Shown in pieces: positions 1 through 12,364 of a stretch of 64,000 bases of DNA. Within the stretch, counting starts at the first letter, position 1. The number at the start of each line of letters is the position of its first letter. Where the stretch lies: contig CM047805.1 of assembly GCA_026214975.1 (NCBI GenBank), positions 7,340,463 through 7,404,462 of the forward strand, given 5' to 3'. The notes beneath the pieces were generated by a model that was given only the letters and a program-made list of their open reading frames with translations, had not been told where the DNA came from and did not search any database. The translations under genes were made by a program, and so were the position numbers. Source of the DNA: Gentiana macrophylla. Taxonomy: Eukaryota > Streptophyta > Magnoliopsida > Gentianales > Gentianaceae.

Positions 1-257
1 ATGATGTACTGTATCGGACTTCTCCACAAAATCCACTCAGCTAATCTACACTCAACTGAGTACCCATGCTTCAGATTATAAGCTCATGATGTTCAACAAA
101 TCCAAACACAACTGAAACTTGCTCTAGTGTACTGGTTTAGTAAGCATTTCAACACGATTCTCCTTGGAGCTGATCTTCCTTACTTGATCCCTATTCTCTT
201 TCCTTAGAAAATGTTACCTCACATCCATATGCTTGGTTCTCTAATGATGAGCCTGAT
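1..257 (-). pseudogene. RE1: copia RNase H, C-terminal end (relic)
   Basis: Read on the minus strand this gives the end of a Ty1/copia RNase H: an RTKHMDV motif (usual form RTKHIDVRYHFIR), then KISSKENRVEMLTKPV, matching the family's KI.T..NPADMLTK signature. It is broken by several stops. The minus-strand reading continues across the whole RE2 insertion: joining 41688 to 257 restores an AICLVKDQAHH-RTKHMDV reading, the expected copia order. It is therefore one end of an old element, split by RE2. The wording is closer to the Tnt1/Tork type than to the other copia elements here. Confidence 0.85.
253..257. repeat. RE2 target-site duplication, left (CTGAT)
   Basis: CTGAT directly precedes the TGTTGG end and recurs at 41683-41687 after CCAACA. 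Removing the element and one copy restores the RE1 reading. Confidence 0.9.
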
Positions 258-1550
258 TGTTGGACATATTTTAGTTTTAATGATGAGTGCCAGACTAGCT
301 GTTATTGAGAAAAGGCAAAAAGATGTCTAGATTAAATGTATAGGTTTACTAGAGTTTTATTTTTGTATGGGTTTGATCAAACAAGCACTCTAAAGAGGTT
401 AGCTGACTTGTTTAGCAGACCTATCTAGGTCAGTAGGGTGTCTAGGTCAGTAGAGTGTCTAGGAACCTGCTGATGGTTGAAGGCTGAGAGTTCACACTCA
501 GTTATTGAAGGCTAAGGGATCAGCCTTAGTATTTAAAGTCTAGTATATGGGATCAGAATTTGGGGAAGTCTGTGATGACCTAAACTGATCACATATACCT
601 TGTGTTAAAGGTCTGAGTTCCATAAAGATTGATTGGTGATTTGAACTTGGTTATGGTTAAAATGGTGTACTCTAACTTCATAATAAAAAGTTAAATGAGA
701 AGCAGTCAGCTGACGTGTTTATAAAACATAGCAGAATACAAATCAGCTGACAGATATGGACATCAACAGACTTACACAACAGATGTCTACTGAATGGAAA
801 ATTTGAATTAATCCAAGTTTCTTTTTGGAAGATTAAATGGATAAGGATGAATTACAAGCACTGGATTAATCAGAAAATCAATGGTCAAGATTAAAAAGAC
901 GTTGGAAAAGTCAGAGCAATATCCAATGGAAATAAGTCAAATGGTTGACAGACTGGACTGTCAAAAAGCAACAGTAACAGTGTCAGTACGATGCAGCAGA
1001 GGTAAAAGTCAGTCTAGCCAAAGACAAATCTGAAACGGCTATATTTGAAATTCAAACACAAGTCACAGGATTCACATATATAAATAGGGGACTCCTGACT
1101 CAGATTAAAGATGATGAGAAATAGATGAATAAGTGATAAACAAGAAAGAAAATAAAGAAAGAAATTTATCAATTGCAATCTTACCCTGCTAAGCATCACT
1201 GAGCTATAAACTTACTGATCACGAATTTTCTTCAAGTGTTTCCTGCTATCAAGTTACATCCAGTATACACACTTGAAGACTACAAGATGCTGATCATTTC
1301 ATCCTGATCAAAAGCTGCTGAAAGCTGAATCACATTCTTGATTCAACCTTTCTTTTATCAAGAAGCTTGCTGAAGACAGAGAAGTACTTTTGAAGTGTCA
1401 AGAACTGCTGTTTGTGGTGGAGCCAGTGAAGAGGAAATCCTACCCCTCAAGGACCAGTGGAATACTTTGAAGCAGCAATCCTACCTGTTTCTAGTGTTCA
1501 GTTTGTGAAGCCATGGTCATTGGTGAAGGACAAACAGTTTAGGGATTTTT
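258..1550 (+). repeat. RE2 5' LTR, first part
   Basis: It starts TGTTGGACATATTTTAG and matches 39978 onward base for base with few changes. A TATA box (TATATAAATAG) lies at 1075-1087. The LTR is interrupted after GGATTTTT by RE3 and resumes at 15691. Short ORFs here also lie in the other LTR copy and are not genes. Confidence 0.9.
1075..1087 (+). promoter_or_regulatory. TATA box in RE2 5' LTR
   Basis: TATATAAATAGGGG lies at the position matching TATAAATAG at 40787 in the 3' LTR. It is the likely LTR promoter core; RE3 now separates it from gag. Confidence 0.6.
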
Positions 1551-3365
1551 TGTTGGAAATAAAATTTATGTTTTGATGATGATTCATCAGTTATTTTTTT
1601 GTTTTTAACCCCACTGATGAAGTGTCATAACTAGCTGTTATAGTGCAAAGCAAAAAGATGTCTAGAAATCAACGTATAGGTTATATTACAGTCTGATAAT
1701 TGTATAAGTAAATAAGACAAGCAATGTAATAGTTCTAGGATCAGAACTGAGAAAATGAGAAACTGACTTGATGATATTAAGAGAACTGATTTTACATCTG
1801 AAGATAAATCGCTTGGAAAATCGACTTCGTAGAGCACAACTACGTAAATCAAGAAGGTAAGTTCATTTGAGATATCTGATCGCTTGACTTATCTATCTAA
1901 ATCAAGAACTGAGGAAACAAACTCAGTGGATGAAGGACTGAGTGACCCAGACTCAGTTATGAAAGATTGAAGAACTGAGGGTTCAAACTCAGTCATGAAG
2001 ATTAAAACCGAGTTTGTAAAGTTAGAATTCAGGTAAGTCTGTGATGACCTGAACTGACTTTATGGATTTGTTTAGGTCTTCTTACAAGAGGACAATGTGA
2101 CCTAAGAATCATAAGGACAATGATATCTTAGCTGATTTATGATTTATGGTGTATACTGATTAAGCCAATAATGATCAGATGGAAAATAGAGTACTGAGCT
2201 TTTTGAAGAAGAGTAAAAACACAGTTAATGCTCTTAAGCTGAAAACTAACTAAATCAATAAGACCAGTTTTCATACTGAGGTTAAGATAACCTGAAGAAG
2301 AATCTGACCGTTATAAAACAAGCAATTTTATTGGATGCACAGAAATGTCAGAAATGACACTGACATTCAACAGAATAAGCAGGACCACCAACGGATACAA
2401 GGATTCAAATTCAAACGTTCAAATTCATTCAAAGGTTGGAAAGACCCCTATATATAGGTCACTTCTACATCAAGAAAAAGTGCGGAGTTCTAAGAAATAA
2501 TTTCATTAAGAAAGATTCTACTAAGGGGGAAAGTGAATCAAAAGAACTCCTACTACATTCTACATTGCAAGATCAAGAAATCTTCAAAGTGTCCATAAGC
2601 ATTCATAGAAACTTCAAGACTCACACTTGAAGAAAAACAGAGCCTGAGTATATTATATATCTAGAAGAAGAAGCTCGAATCACAAGTTGAATCATAGTTA
2701 TTGATTCAAGTCTCAACTTTGATTTCATCAAAGGTTTAGACAGTGCCCACCAAGAAGGTGTGAAGGACAGTTGAGTGCAGTCAGAAAGACTGTGTTTGTG
2801 AAGAGCTGGTGAAGAGGCAATCCAACCCTTCAAGGACCAGTGCAACAAGCTTAGTTTAAACAGCAATCCCACCTGTTGATGACTGAAGCTGGAAGATTGT
2901 GACGCTAGGTATTAGTGAAGGACAATCAGTGTTTAAATTTACATTGTGTCTTGTAACTGTAAACCTCAAGAACATAGTGAATTTGGCCTCCTACATCACA
3001 GGGGAAGAGAGGACTGACATGATTACACCATCTGGAACCTCTATAACTTATGTCTCATTTATTTATTTACTTTACGCATTTATTTACTGCATCTTAGTTT
3101 ATATTGCACCTGAGTCAGCACAACACTGCATCTCAACTAGACAAACCGATAAGTCATGTTTTATATAAAGGCTTAATTTAATCTGCTGCCGGTTAACTCA
3201 GTCAGGCATAAGTCAGTCTTGACTTATACTCAGCTAAGTTAGCTTAACTCCGCACAAGTTTTAGATAGAACTCAATCTGCTTTAAGATTTAGTTTCTTGG
3301 GCTTTTAGGGAAAAGTTTATTCACCCTCCCTTTAAACTTGTGTTAGCCTTTCGAAGGGACAAACA
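1551..3365 (+). repeat. RE3 5' LTR
   Basis: An 1.8-kb LTR starting TGTTGGAAATAAA and ending GGGACAAACA, one base off the usual CCAACA. It matches 8720-8945 plus 14083-15685. A TATA-like TATATATAG is at 2449-2457. The 89-residue ORF near 2899 recurs in the other LTR at 15196 and is not a gene. Confidence 0.9.
2449..2457 (+). promoter_or_regulatory. TATA box in RE3 5' LTR
   Basis: CCCTATATATAGG corresponds to CCCTATAAATAGG at 14740-14751 in the 3' LTR. Confidence 0.55.
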
Positions 3366-3367
3366 AT

Positions 3368-3379
3368 TGGTATCAGAGC
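3368..3379 (+). other. RE3 primer binding site (tRNA-iMet)
   Basis: TGGTATCAGAGC, two bases after the 5' LTR, is the standard initiator-Met tRNA primer site of plant copia elements. Confidence 0.85.
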
Positions 3380-3533
3380 AGTTTTTTGCTTTTGGAGGTG
3401 ATCCAAAGTCATTACTGCTACGAGCCTTCAGTTATAAATAACTGGGCTTCAGTTGTTTCCGAATCTTCTACCTTGAGGAAATCTCTGACTGAGTTCTATT
3501 AGTTTGAAGTAACCATTCTTCAGTTATTACATC

Positions 3534-4775
3534 ATGGAATCACATAATCACTTTAAAAATATGCCTAGTTGTTCATTTTTGAGATTTGATGAATATAAAA
3601 GTAAACTGCAGGCTCTTGTTGCTGACACCCAAGAAATGTTAATTGAGACATTCACTGAAGATCCATCCATTACAAACAATGAAGAAAATGCTGAAATACT
3701 ACCCATAAGCTTTGGAGGAAATGATCATGGTGAAAGTGATGAAGAAATCATATTGTTTTGGAACTAATCTAATGAGCAACACTACTGGATCAAATAAAGG
3801 CAAGTAGACAGTGAAAGATGAAGTATCTGTAATTGAGAACTTATTGATCATACATCATGAGGTAAATGCTTGCACATACAACACTCACATTTCCATGAAC
3901 AATCATAGAAATGCAGATTTCAATGAAAACTTGGACATACTCATAAAGGAATTAAGCGAAATTCCAAAGAATTATGAGAATGTCAAAAAGGAAAAAGAAT
4001 TGTTGAAAGCTGAAGTTCTAAGATTGAATGCTGAGATTAATTTTATCAAGGCTAACAATGGAACCAAGGTGAATTGCTCAAATAATGAAGCAAAAATGTA
4101 ATAAACATCATAAAATCATCAGTTGATCCAACTCCTAATGTTCAGTTCAAACCAGGAAAACCATTTAGAGACAGAACAGGTTTAGGGTTTGATAATCAAC
4201 ATAATTCTAAGTCAAGACCTAGTACAGTTGCACTTAAGTTTGTGACTGCACAATAGTCAAGAACTAAGAAAACTAATGAAGTTGTTAGAAACTCAGCATA
4301 GCCTCGACCTAAAACTGAAAAAACTGTAAAATCAGTCAGTAGCAAACCACAAACTGACAGATTCTACACAAAAACTCAAAAGGCTGAAAAGGGCACAACT
4401 GATTAGAGATCAGTTAAGAGAACATTCAAGTCATATTCATCAAAGAATGATAAACATTCATGGAATAACAAATTCAGGGGGAAAGGAAGACTCTTTCCTA
4501 CTGATGAAGACTGGAATGCACCTATGATCACTAAAAGATCATATCAGTTTCAAAAAATGGATGAACGAAAGACTGTTAGACCAAAACAGTGAAATTTTGT
4601 GAAAACTGACTTTACTCAGTCGAAATGTCAAGAAAGGCATACAAATAATATGAAGATTAAGGCTAAAATCGACAAGTCATCGTCAAAGAATCCAAAAACT
4701 AATAAAAAAGGTCCCAAACAGATATGGGTACCAAAAATTTCTCAATTTGTTTTGCATGAGAAAATCAAAAGCTGA
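3534..4775 (+). pseudogene. RE3 gag remnant (N-terminal stub plus C-terminal tail)
   Basis: The ATG at 3534 opens a 77-residue stub (MESHNHFKNMPS, RFDEYKSKLQAL) matching the start of RE2 Gag. The capsid-like UBN2 domain and zinc knuckle are missing. A second piece (3811-4101) has the coiled-coil segment ENVKKEKELLKAEVLRLN, matching KAERELLQAEIQRLN in RE2. The tail to about 4775 keeps GKGRLFPTDEDWN and GPKQIWVPK, the end of Gag. Several stops interrupt it. The middle of gag was therefore deleted, not just mutated. Confidence 0.8.
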
Positions 4776-5198
4776 TAGAATCGAGAACCTGTAATTCTCA
4801 AAACTGAGTCATATTCTCAACTGAGTTTTGAAACTGATCAAAAGGACAACTGATTCAAGTTTTGGATAAGATCAAAGCTGGACCTTTACAGCTGGAGATA
4901 CACCGTATCTAATGCATTTATAATACAAGCTATGGATGGTAGAAAAGATGTGACCTACATTGATCTCAACCGTCCATCTTCTCCACTCACCATCTTTTTT
5001 GCAATCTCGACGCCAGATGTGATTTATGACAATACGTCTTAAAACCCACTCAAAGCCTTCTAACTGCCTCATATACCACATATAAATACCTTCGTATTTT
5101 CCACATCAATTCCTTACACTCAGTTTTTGTATAATCTTCACTAAAATTGTTTCCTATTCTTCAAGTTTCACTAAAATCCAATTCAACATTCAGAAATC
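4776..5198 (+). promoter_or_regulatory. RE3 spacer before ORF3, with TATA-like element
   Basis: No coding sequence is seen here. In RE2 this interval would hold all of pol. TATAAATAC at 5081-5089 lies about 110 bases before the first plausible ORF3 ATG (5199). RE2 and RE11 also have TATA-like sequence just before ORF3, so an internal promoter is possible. This is inference from position only. Confidence 0.4.
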
Positions 5199-8100
5199 AT
5201 GACTTTTACCAGAGTATAACCTGGAATGATCATCTCACTCGATCAATATGTCGTGAGATATACAGATCAAACACTAGCCCTGAAAATTGCAGAGAAAATC
5301 TGGAAAATCAAAGGACTGGAACGGTGTTCAACATCTATTTGGAGAATGTATGTTTGGACAGCATCGGAAATTTCTATGAGTTTGGGTGCAAGATCATAGA
5401 AGATGAAAGGATTTTTACCTACCCTACCAAAGTTAATGAGAATGAAATCAAGGTCACTGAGGACCTTATTGCAGATATCTTTGGATTTGAGAAATTTGGA
5501 TATTCTTCAGCCTTGAAAGTGACTAAAGAACAAAGGGAAAATTGTGGAAAATCATCACAGTTAAAGAAGACTCAAATATGTTGTTATCTGGAAGTACAAG
5601 ACTTCTCAAACCTGAATTCAATTATCTGACCAAGATGCTCGCAAATTGTATAATTGGAAATGCAGGCAATTTCAGCAATCTTTCTGGCACCAAGATAGAC
5701 TTACTATATGTTATCTGGTTTGAAGAAGAATTCAATTGGTAGAGGTACATTTGGATCAATTGATAGCACAATCTTCTGATGTGCCCAGGAAGAAAACTGA
5801 TGAGAAGAAAGGAAGATTTTATCATACGGAGACCCTTGCACTATTGGTTCAAAGGAGTATTGATCATTTTGGAATTGCCAGAAGAGGATCAACTGCAATT
5901 GTTGATGACTAAAGAAGAAAAATACGGGAAAGGAAAAGCTGAAGGTTCTGAGGCTAAATCTAAGAAGAAAAGAAAGAGGTCATCTAAGAAAATGACCACG
6001 GCTAAAGCGCTGAAAGATCTTGACAGACTAAAGGAGAAAAAGAGAAAGCTGGAAACTTTAGTCAAAGAAAAGGTTGATAAAGTAGCTGAGAAAATTATGG
6101 AGCCTTCACCAGCAAAATCTGCTACCTCAGTTGCTGAAAGTCAAGCAAAGAAACCCAGAATTGAGGAAACTCCCATAAGACCAGTCACTACTGAGAGAAA
6201 AGCTGTTGTTGAAGAATGGATAGTTCCAGTACTGCCAGAAGTTGACACTCAGGGGGAACAAACCCTGAGAAATGAAATCGATGATGAGGAAACTGACAGT
6301 GAGAAAGAGCTGAATGGATCAGAAATATTGACCATGCTCAACCTAATTGCGAAGTCTAGAACAACACCACAAAAATCAGGATTTAGACTTGAGTATGAAT
6401 AGTCAATCAGAGAATTGGAAGCTTCTCAATCAAAAGAAGTTGTTGAAGTTGAATCTGCACTAGTACAAGTCATCACTATAGATGAACTTGTTAATGAAGA
6501 AGAAGTTGAAAAGAAAGCTGATGATAGTGAAAAAGGAAAGGAACCAGTTGCTGAACTGGAAATCGAACCCATCAAGGAACTTGTTGCTGATTCAAGAGAG
6601 CTTCAGGCAACTGAATTAAGAAAACCCTGAACAAGCTACTGAACTTATAACTGAAGTTACAACGGAAAAGGAAGTTGTTGCCGAAGAGAATCCTGAAACT
6701 GAGCAAGTTCCTTTTGCTCTAGAAATTGAAGCTGAATCATCTGTCATCCCAGTTGTTGCTGAGGGGGAATCCAGCAAAACTGAAGTGGAGAAAACTGAAG
6801 TTGAAATAGATGAGACTCTAGATGAATCTAATTCGGAGATTCCTAGAGAAACTGAAGAGATCACAACCCAGCCTGATCCATCTATCGATATTGGGAAACT
6901 CATTGAAGCTGACTGTAGGAGACTTGATGCTATCAACATTGGAAGTTCAGCTCAATCCCAAATCAAAGAAGTCAATTACAGGAAATGGAGAGCATAGAGC
7001 AATGGGTTTTTGACCTATTCAACATCACTCACCTGTCTCAATTATTCAAATCTGAAAAATTTCTTAGCACGGGTTATTCTTTAATAAGAAACAAATACTG
7101 GGTAAAACGCACTGAAGAAGGAGATTTCAAATCTAAAAAGGATGATAATGACGACGATGATGATTCACAGGGAGATCAAGGAATTCTCACCTCAATTCAA
7201 GAAAAGGAAGCAGTAAAAGATGTCACTAAAGATTCTAATGAAGAAAGTTCTGAAAGTAGTGGAGATTCAGACTCTGAGACTCCGTCTGAATCAGAAAATG
7301 AAGAGAAAGAAGGATATCAGTCTCCGACTGACAAAGGTGTACTTGAAATAGCGAAAGTCGGGTCGACTAAGCCAAAGCCGATTCTTGTCAAGAATAGATG
7401 ATAAGTCACCAATAAGGGAAACTGATTCAGCAGAAGAAAGAAGGAAGTCTGAGGGCTACAAAGAAAAACTGAAACAAATCGCTTCCTCTCCTCTCAAAGA
7501 AATAAATACAACTAAGAAGCCTCAGGTTGAAGCTGAGAAATTACCTGGAGCTGAAAAAGGCAAAACTGAAGAAAAGGAAGCTGAAACTAGAAAGAAAGTA
7601 CATCAAGCTGAGACCATCAAATACTATTTTAATGAGCTTGTGAGAATTCAGAAAGATGATTTAAGTGTTTTTGGAAAAGTGTTAAAGCCCATGGAGGAAA
7701 ACAAACATGAAAGAGTCAACATGGAAAAGAGAATGGATAGTGTCCAACACTTTGATTGAAATTCGAAAAACAACCATTGAAACTGATGCGAGGAAAACTG
7801 AGACTCAAAGGAGATTGGAAGGAATTATTAACAATGTGCTTGACAGGTTAATTCTACTGGAGAATGCAATGAAAGACTCAGTTGTTGCACAGACTATATT
7901 GGCATCAAATCAGCAACACCTGAATTCTTATATCAGGAGCTTGATCAATAAAGATGATGTCAATAAGGGGGAAATTCTGGACCTTTTAAAAGTCAAATGC
8001 ACATATATGCCACAAGTTCTTGAAAGCATTGATGAGAAACTGATCGAACTGAAGAAAGCCAGAGGAGACATGATTGATGAAGAGATGGACCTGATTTCAA

Positions 8101-8567
8101 AGTTCTCAAAACCAAATGAGAAAAGTCTTGGTCTAGATTCAAGCTATACATTATTTTTCAGAGAACTGCCTGCAAAAGAAGGAGAATCAAGGGATCAAGC
8201 CTCATAAACTTTTCTGAGCTTGCAAAAAATTCTTGTGCATTACTGGCACAAACTGAGCAAATAGGAGAAAAATGGTGCTTTAGATAAGGCTTCAGAAAAA
8301 GTTGAAAAAACTGAACCTGAGTACATTCAAGACTTACTAAAAACAGGCACAAGCGAAAGATTAAGGAGGATTGTATTCGTATTTTCAGTATTGTTCAAAA
8401 GCAAGTTTTTCAGCAAGCAAGACATGACCACTTCATGGAACATATGGGCAAACATCCATGGAATTGAGAGTACTTCAACGAATGCTGCTATGAGAGAGCT
8501 TGCTGAGACCTATGACAACAAGACAAGTGAAACTGACCAAGTGAAAAGAAAAGAAGCCGGAACTTAG
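5199..8567 (+). pseudogene. RE3 ORF3 (unknown retroelement protein), broken
   Basis: Homologous to ORF3 of RE2 and RE11. The N-terminal module is split over two frames near 5330; it includes the region ending VTEDLIADIFGFEKFG (RE2: VTSDLLREVFGFGPG) and the block LSGTKIDLLYVIW (RE2: LSGPKIDLLIIIS). A Lys-rich stretch (KSKKKRKRSSKK, nuclear-signal-like) and a Glu-rich region (6415-6990) follow. Next comes IEQWVFDLFNITHLSQLF (6985), an acidic run, and a coiled coil with VNKGEILDLLK (7707-8207). The tail ends near 8567. At least five frameshifts or stops are present. Function is unknown; no catalytic motif, signal peptide or membrane segment is visible. Confidence 0.65.
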
Positions 8568-8705
8568 TTTCTTTTCATGTATTGTATTTTAATACATTGT
8601 AACACAGTTCATCAATAAAATCTCAGTTTCTCAGTTCTTTGTGTTTATTATTTTATTTTGTCCTTATCTTTTTTCATTGCTTTTAAGGAGGGTATTGACA
8701 TCATC
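8568..8705 (+). other. RE3 3' untranslated stretch
   Basis: AT-rich sequence after ORF3 with an ATCATCAAAAA run leading to the polypurine tract. No ORF; the same layout is seen at 39823-39963 in RE2. Confidence 0.6.
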
Positions 8706-8719
8706 AAAAATGGGGAAAT
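8706..8719 (+). other. RE3 polypurine tract
   Basis: AAAAATGGGGAAATT directly before the 3' LTR start (8720), like AAAAAGGGGGAAATT before the RE2 3' LTR. Confidence 0.75.
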
Positions 8720-8945
8720 TGTTGGAAATAAAATTTATATTTTGATGATGATTCATCAGTTATTTATTGTTTTTAATCCCACTGATGAAGTGTTATAACT
8801 AGCTATTATAGTGCAAAGCAAAAAGATGTTTAGGAATCAATGTATACGATTTATGACAGTCTGATAATTGTATAAGTAATTCAGACAAGCAGTGTAATAG
8901 TTCTAGGGCCAGAACCGAGAAAACGAGAAACTGACTTGATGCTAT
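8720..8945 (+). repeat. RE3 3' LTR, first part
   Basis: It starts TGTTGGAAATAAAATTTATA and follows 1551 onward to ACTTGATGCTAT, where RE4 enters. Confidence 0.9.
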
Positions 8946-10649
8946 TGATGACGGTCCAATTGGTATCATTATTTACCATCAATCTACCCTGTATTTGTGT
9001 TCTCAATAGGGTTAATATGTATGAAATCATGAGTTAATTAGCTAAATGTGATTAAGCCACGTCCGGGTTGACTAAATTGGTATTATGCGTATTAACCGTG
9101 TACTTTATGCGTTATTTGCTAGAAATAGAAGCTACTATGTGTGCTATGATTTTATTGGTAGATGGATGAGTGTTCGAAGCATCATTTGGGCTGAATATAA
9201 GAGTTAATCGATAGAGAACTGAACCGAGCTGAAGGTTGAAGTGTTTCGAGTGGAGGTTGGACCTCACAATCTGATTGGTGATCTTGAAATGCAGTTTACG
9301 ACGCTTTAAAAGACGAATTGGGCTTGGATTTATTCATGAAATTTTTAGGTCCTGAAACATGGATTCCAAAACACTTTGAATCACTCAAATCGGAGTTACG
9401 GAGACCAAGTTATGGTCCAAATACCGAAGCTGGGCCTAGGGTATTCCAAGTTAAGTCGGCAGCAGGAAAAAGACGAACATACCCTCGTTAACCCTGGAGG
9501 TACCGCCGACTTACCGAGGCCCAGAATCTTCCAGAAACGCATTTTCTTGTCCTCCAAGCATTGAGTTTAACCCTAAGTCGGTTTATACACCTATATAAAG
9601 CAATTAAGAGCTGCGAAATTGTAATCATCTTCCATTCAATTCATTCTCTCATTCATTCATAGATCTATTCATCGACTAGCTACAATGTAGTCTTTTGGGA
9701 ATAAAGTCTTCTTTTCTTCTTGCAAATAAGTCATGAGTTTTTCATTATTGAATTGTGCTTGGTTTACGATCTTCATGGATCGATTCGAATCGCCGAAGGC
9801 AGAGAGAATAGAAGAGTAGATATGTTCTTCGTTATGGGTAAGATCTATTCCAATGTTTTATTTCTTTTCTTAGATTCATGATTGTTCTTGTGCTAGATCT
9901 AGTGCTTGCATCTAATCATCTATGAATTAATTAAACGAACCTTAATCCTTATTCGATTCGTTAATATGAAACATAGAATTATGGGTTGCGCTCTTCAGAT
10001 CTACGACGGTATTTATCGCTAGAACTGAATACCTAGTAAATCCAAATTTTGTGGTTCGGCGTCAGCTACGTTGATCGATAGATTTAATTTACATATTAGT
10101 AGCCTGATCAACTATTTGCATGTCATCGTAAACTAGCATGAAATACGAATAGTGAAGTGCTATGTTTGGACATTATCTTGAATGGACCCTAGGAACATTC
10201 TGATCATTGTCGACAGCTGTCTAGGAGGGTTAGCGGTATGAGTTAGCGCTCGATATCGGCAATTCTAGTTCTTTATGCGTATGGGCTATTACGGGAGGGT
10301 AGCTTGCGTATAGATTGTCTACTACCATTTTCGGAGTAGATAGGGTTAAGAGTTGCACCCGTAGCTAAATTACACACACGAGTCGAGTACGGATTAAGAG
10401 GAGTTTAGTTATGAATAGTTTGGTTAATGCCTTTTCTATATATGATTGATGATTGGTTTATTTGCATCTCTTTTATTTACTTGTTCTTTATGTTGGTCAA
10501 TGACCACCCTATCCGGTTGACTTATGAATTGTGGTTGTGTTTAACATAATTAAATAATAGTCTCTGTGGGATCGACCTTGACTCGCCCTTGCTATACTAC
10601 GATTGACCTAGTAGTATTTCGTGTGTGTTAAGCGACTTACACGCGATCA
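8946..10649 (+). repeat. RE4 5' LTR
   Basis: Starts TGATGACGGTCCAATTGG and ends CACGCGATCA. It has TATATAAAG at 9592-9600 and a U5 block TGTGGGATCGACC...GCTATACTACGATTG near the end. No coding potential is seen. Confidence 0.9.
9592..9600 (+). promoter_or_regulatory. TATA box in RE4 5' LTR
   Basis: TATATAAAG, conserved at 12985-12993 in the 3' LTR. Confidence 0.6.
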
Positions 10650-10655
10650 AGTTTT

Positions 10656-10673
10656 TGGCGCCGTTGCCGGGGA
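10656..10673 (+). other. RE4 primer binding site (tRNA-Asp)
   Basis: TGGCGCCGTTGCCGGGGA is complementary to the 3' end of plant tRNA-Asp including CCA, six bases after the LTR. This site is typical of several Ty3/gypsy lineages and differs from the iMet sites of the other elements here. Confidence 0.85.
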
Positions 10674-12345
10674 CTATTTATTTAATTGTTAGGCATAGAC
10701 ATTAATTTATAGTTAACCTTTTTTATTAATTTTTTTTTTCTTTTCGATGATCAAATAAAAGTGGGAAGATTTTTTTTCATCGCCATGTTCCTAAGGCAAT
10801 TGAGCAAAGGAGGTGCAGGAGTTTTTTTACTTCGCATGATTATTCGATTATTATTTCGAGTCTTGAGTCTTTTTATTTTTATTTGGAGTCTTGTAATAGT
10901 TTTGTTGAGTTTAAGTAATAAAGTTTTTATGTATTGGCTTAAATTGTTCATTGCACTTCTTCTTTGTTGAGCAATTTACTGCCACATGACATAATGATTT
11001 TGTTACTTATTCGCGTCTCGCGGTACTAATGGCCTTTGTGCAAGAATCGTTTGTATTAGCTGACCTAGTTCAGATTAGTCCTTTGGAGAAGACAACTGTG
11101 GTTCCAGTTCAGTGATATGATTTGCTTCAGACAGTTAGCTGAGTTCTTCTATTTTCCAAAGCTAAGTGCTCTTCTTCTTCTTAATTTTTTTGGCTTTACT
11201 TTTTCACATTGGGGACAATGTTGAGTTTTAAAGTGGGGGGTGGGCACAACACTTAGTTTAAAAAACACTTACACTTACTTTTGTGAATTTCGATTTTTTG
11301 AATTGAATGAAATAAAACCTTAAATCGTTGAAACTACTTAATTACATACTTAATTCAATAATGTTGGATAAGGGGTTTGTCAACTATTTGAAGTAGTGGT
11401 TTATTAATTATCAATCTTGTTGTGGAATCGACTTTTTTAAGCACGTATAACTCATTTTTTCAGTAAGTAGTATAGATGACGCATTATTCAATTTAGTATG
11501 AAAGAATGAGCATGTGTTATGATTGCATGAAGTAGTGACTTATTAATTATTATTTTACCATTGCATTCAATTTTTGAGCACGCAATCTGAATGAGAAGTA
11601 TTTGGATAAGATGAAGAGTTATCCTAGACCGGGAATCAATTTTTTGTTTTGGTGGATATAATTTAACCAATTGTTGTAGGAGGATGGTAGCAACTTGAAT
11701 GCTAAACAAGGTAAACCAGGACAAAACGGGCTCGTGAGAGAGAGCAAAAAAATAGTGAGGAATCTGCCCAAAAGAAAAAAGGAAAACAAAATGAAATGAA
11801 AAAAATAGATATGCAATAAAGGCAGTGAGGGAAGCGAACTCAAGTAAATAGGGCACGACCCTCGCATAAAAAGAAACAAACGAGGACCTAAGAGCAAGAC
11901 TCGTCCCCTAGTCCGCCCGGCCCAAGTAAGGTTTCATGTTGTTTGCCTGAGTCTGAAGGCAAGATGAACGAGTGTGCACATTGATAAGTAAGGATTGTGG
12001 GGTCTCTATAACTTAATTCTTTTCTTGAATGCATTATCACAAAAGATATATCACACGACACATTGATGCATTGGTAGGTGATGATTAATGGGGAACTTAT
12101 GGATTGATGCGTGATACATATTTTGCCTGAAATCTTTATTGATATAATGTGATTTTGTCTGCGTCACTGCTGTTTGAGAGTTATTGCACACACACGTCGG
12201 TTCTACTATAGGACAGTGCTTAATGGATTACTGATGGATATGTGTTGACCCTCATCTTATTTATCATTCTTGAATGAGTCTGTTCTTAATTAGTTTGTAA
12301 TTGTTTATGGGGTTTGTTTGATTTGGTTTTTCCTCAGGACGATCA
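10674..12345 (+). other. RE4 internal region, non-coding
   Basis: About 1.7 kb with no Gag or Pol motif on either strand. The motif CACATTGGGGACAATGTTGAG followed by AAAGTGGGGGGTGGG at 11205-11242 resembles the sequence seen after pol in Athila/Tat-type gypsy elements, so this is probably a 3' internal remnant of a coding ancestor. Short ORFs (for example 122 codons on the minus strand at 11488-11856) look random and low-complexity. Confidence 0.65.
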
Positions 12346-12364
12346 AAAGCTAAGTGGGGGTAGT
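12346..12364 (+). other. RE4 polypurine tract
   Basis: AAAGCTAAGTGGGGGTAGT immediately before the 3' LTR. Confidence 0.7.

Noticed and set aside
2899..3168. 89-codon ORF (MTLGISEGQSVFKF...) as a gene
   Set aside because: It lies inside the RE3 5' LTR and recurs, altered, in the 3' LTR at 15196-15507. It is LTR sequence.
3366..3380. TGGTATCAGAGC sites as tRNA gene fragments
   Set aside because: They sit two bases after LTR ends and are primer binding sites; no tRNA cloverleaf surrounds them.
11488..11897. 122- and 92-codon minus-strand ORFs in RE4
   Set aside because: Leu/Phe-rich, low-complexity, overlapping frames with no homolog pattern in a clearly non-coding element.
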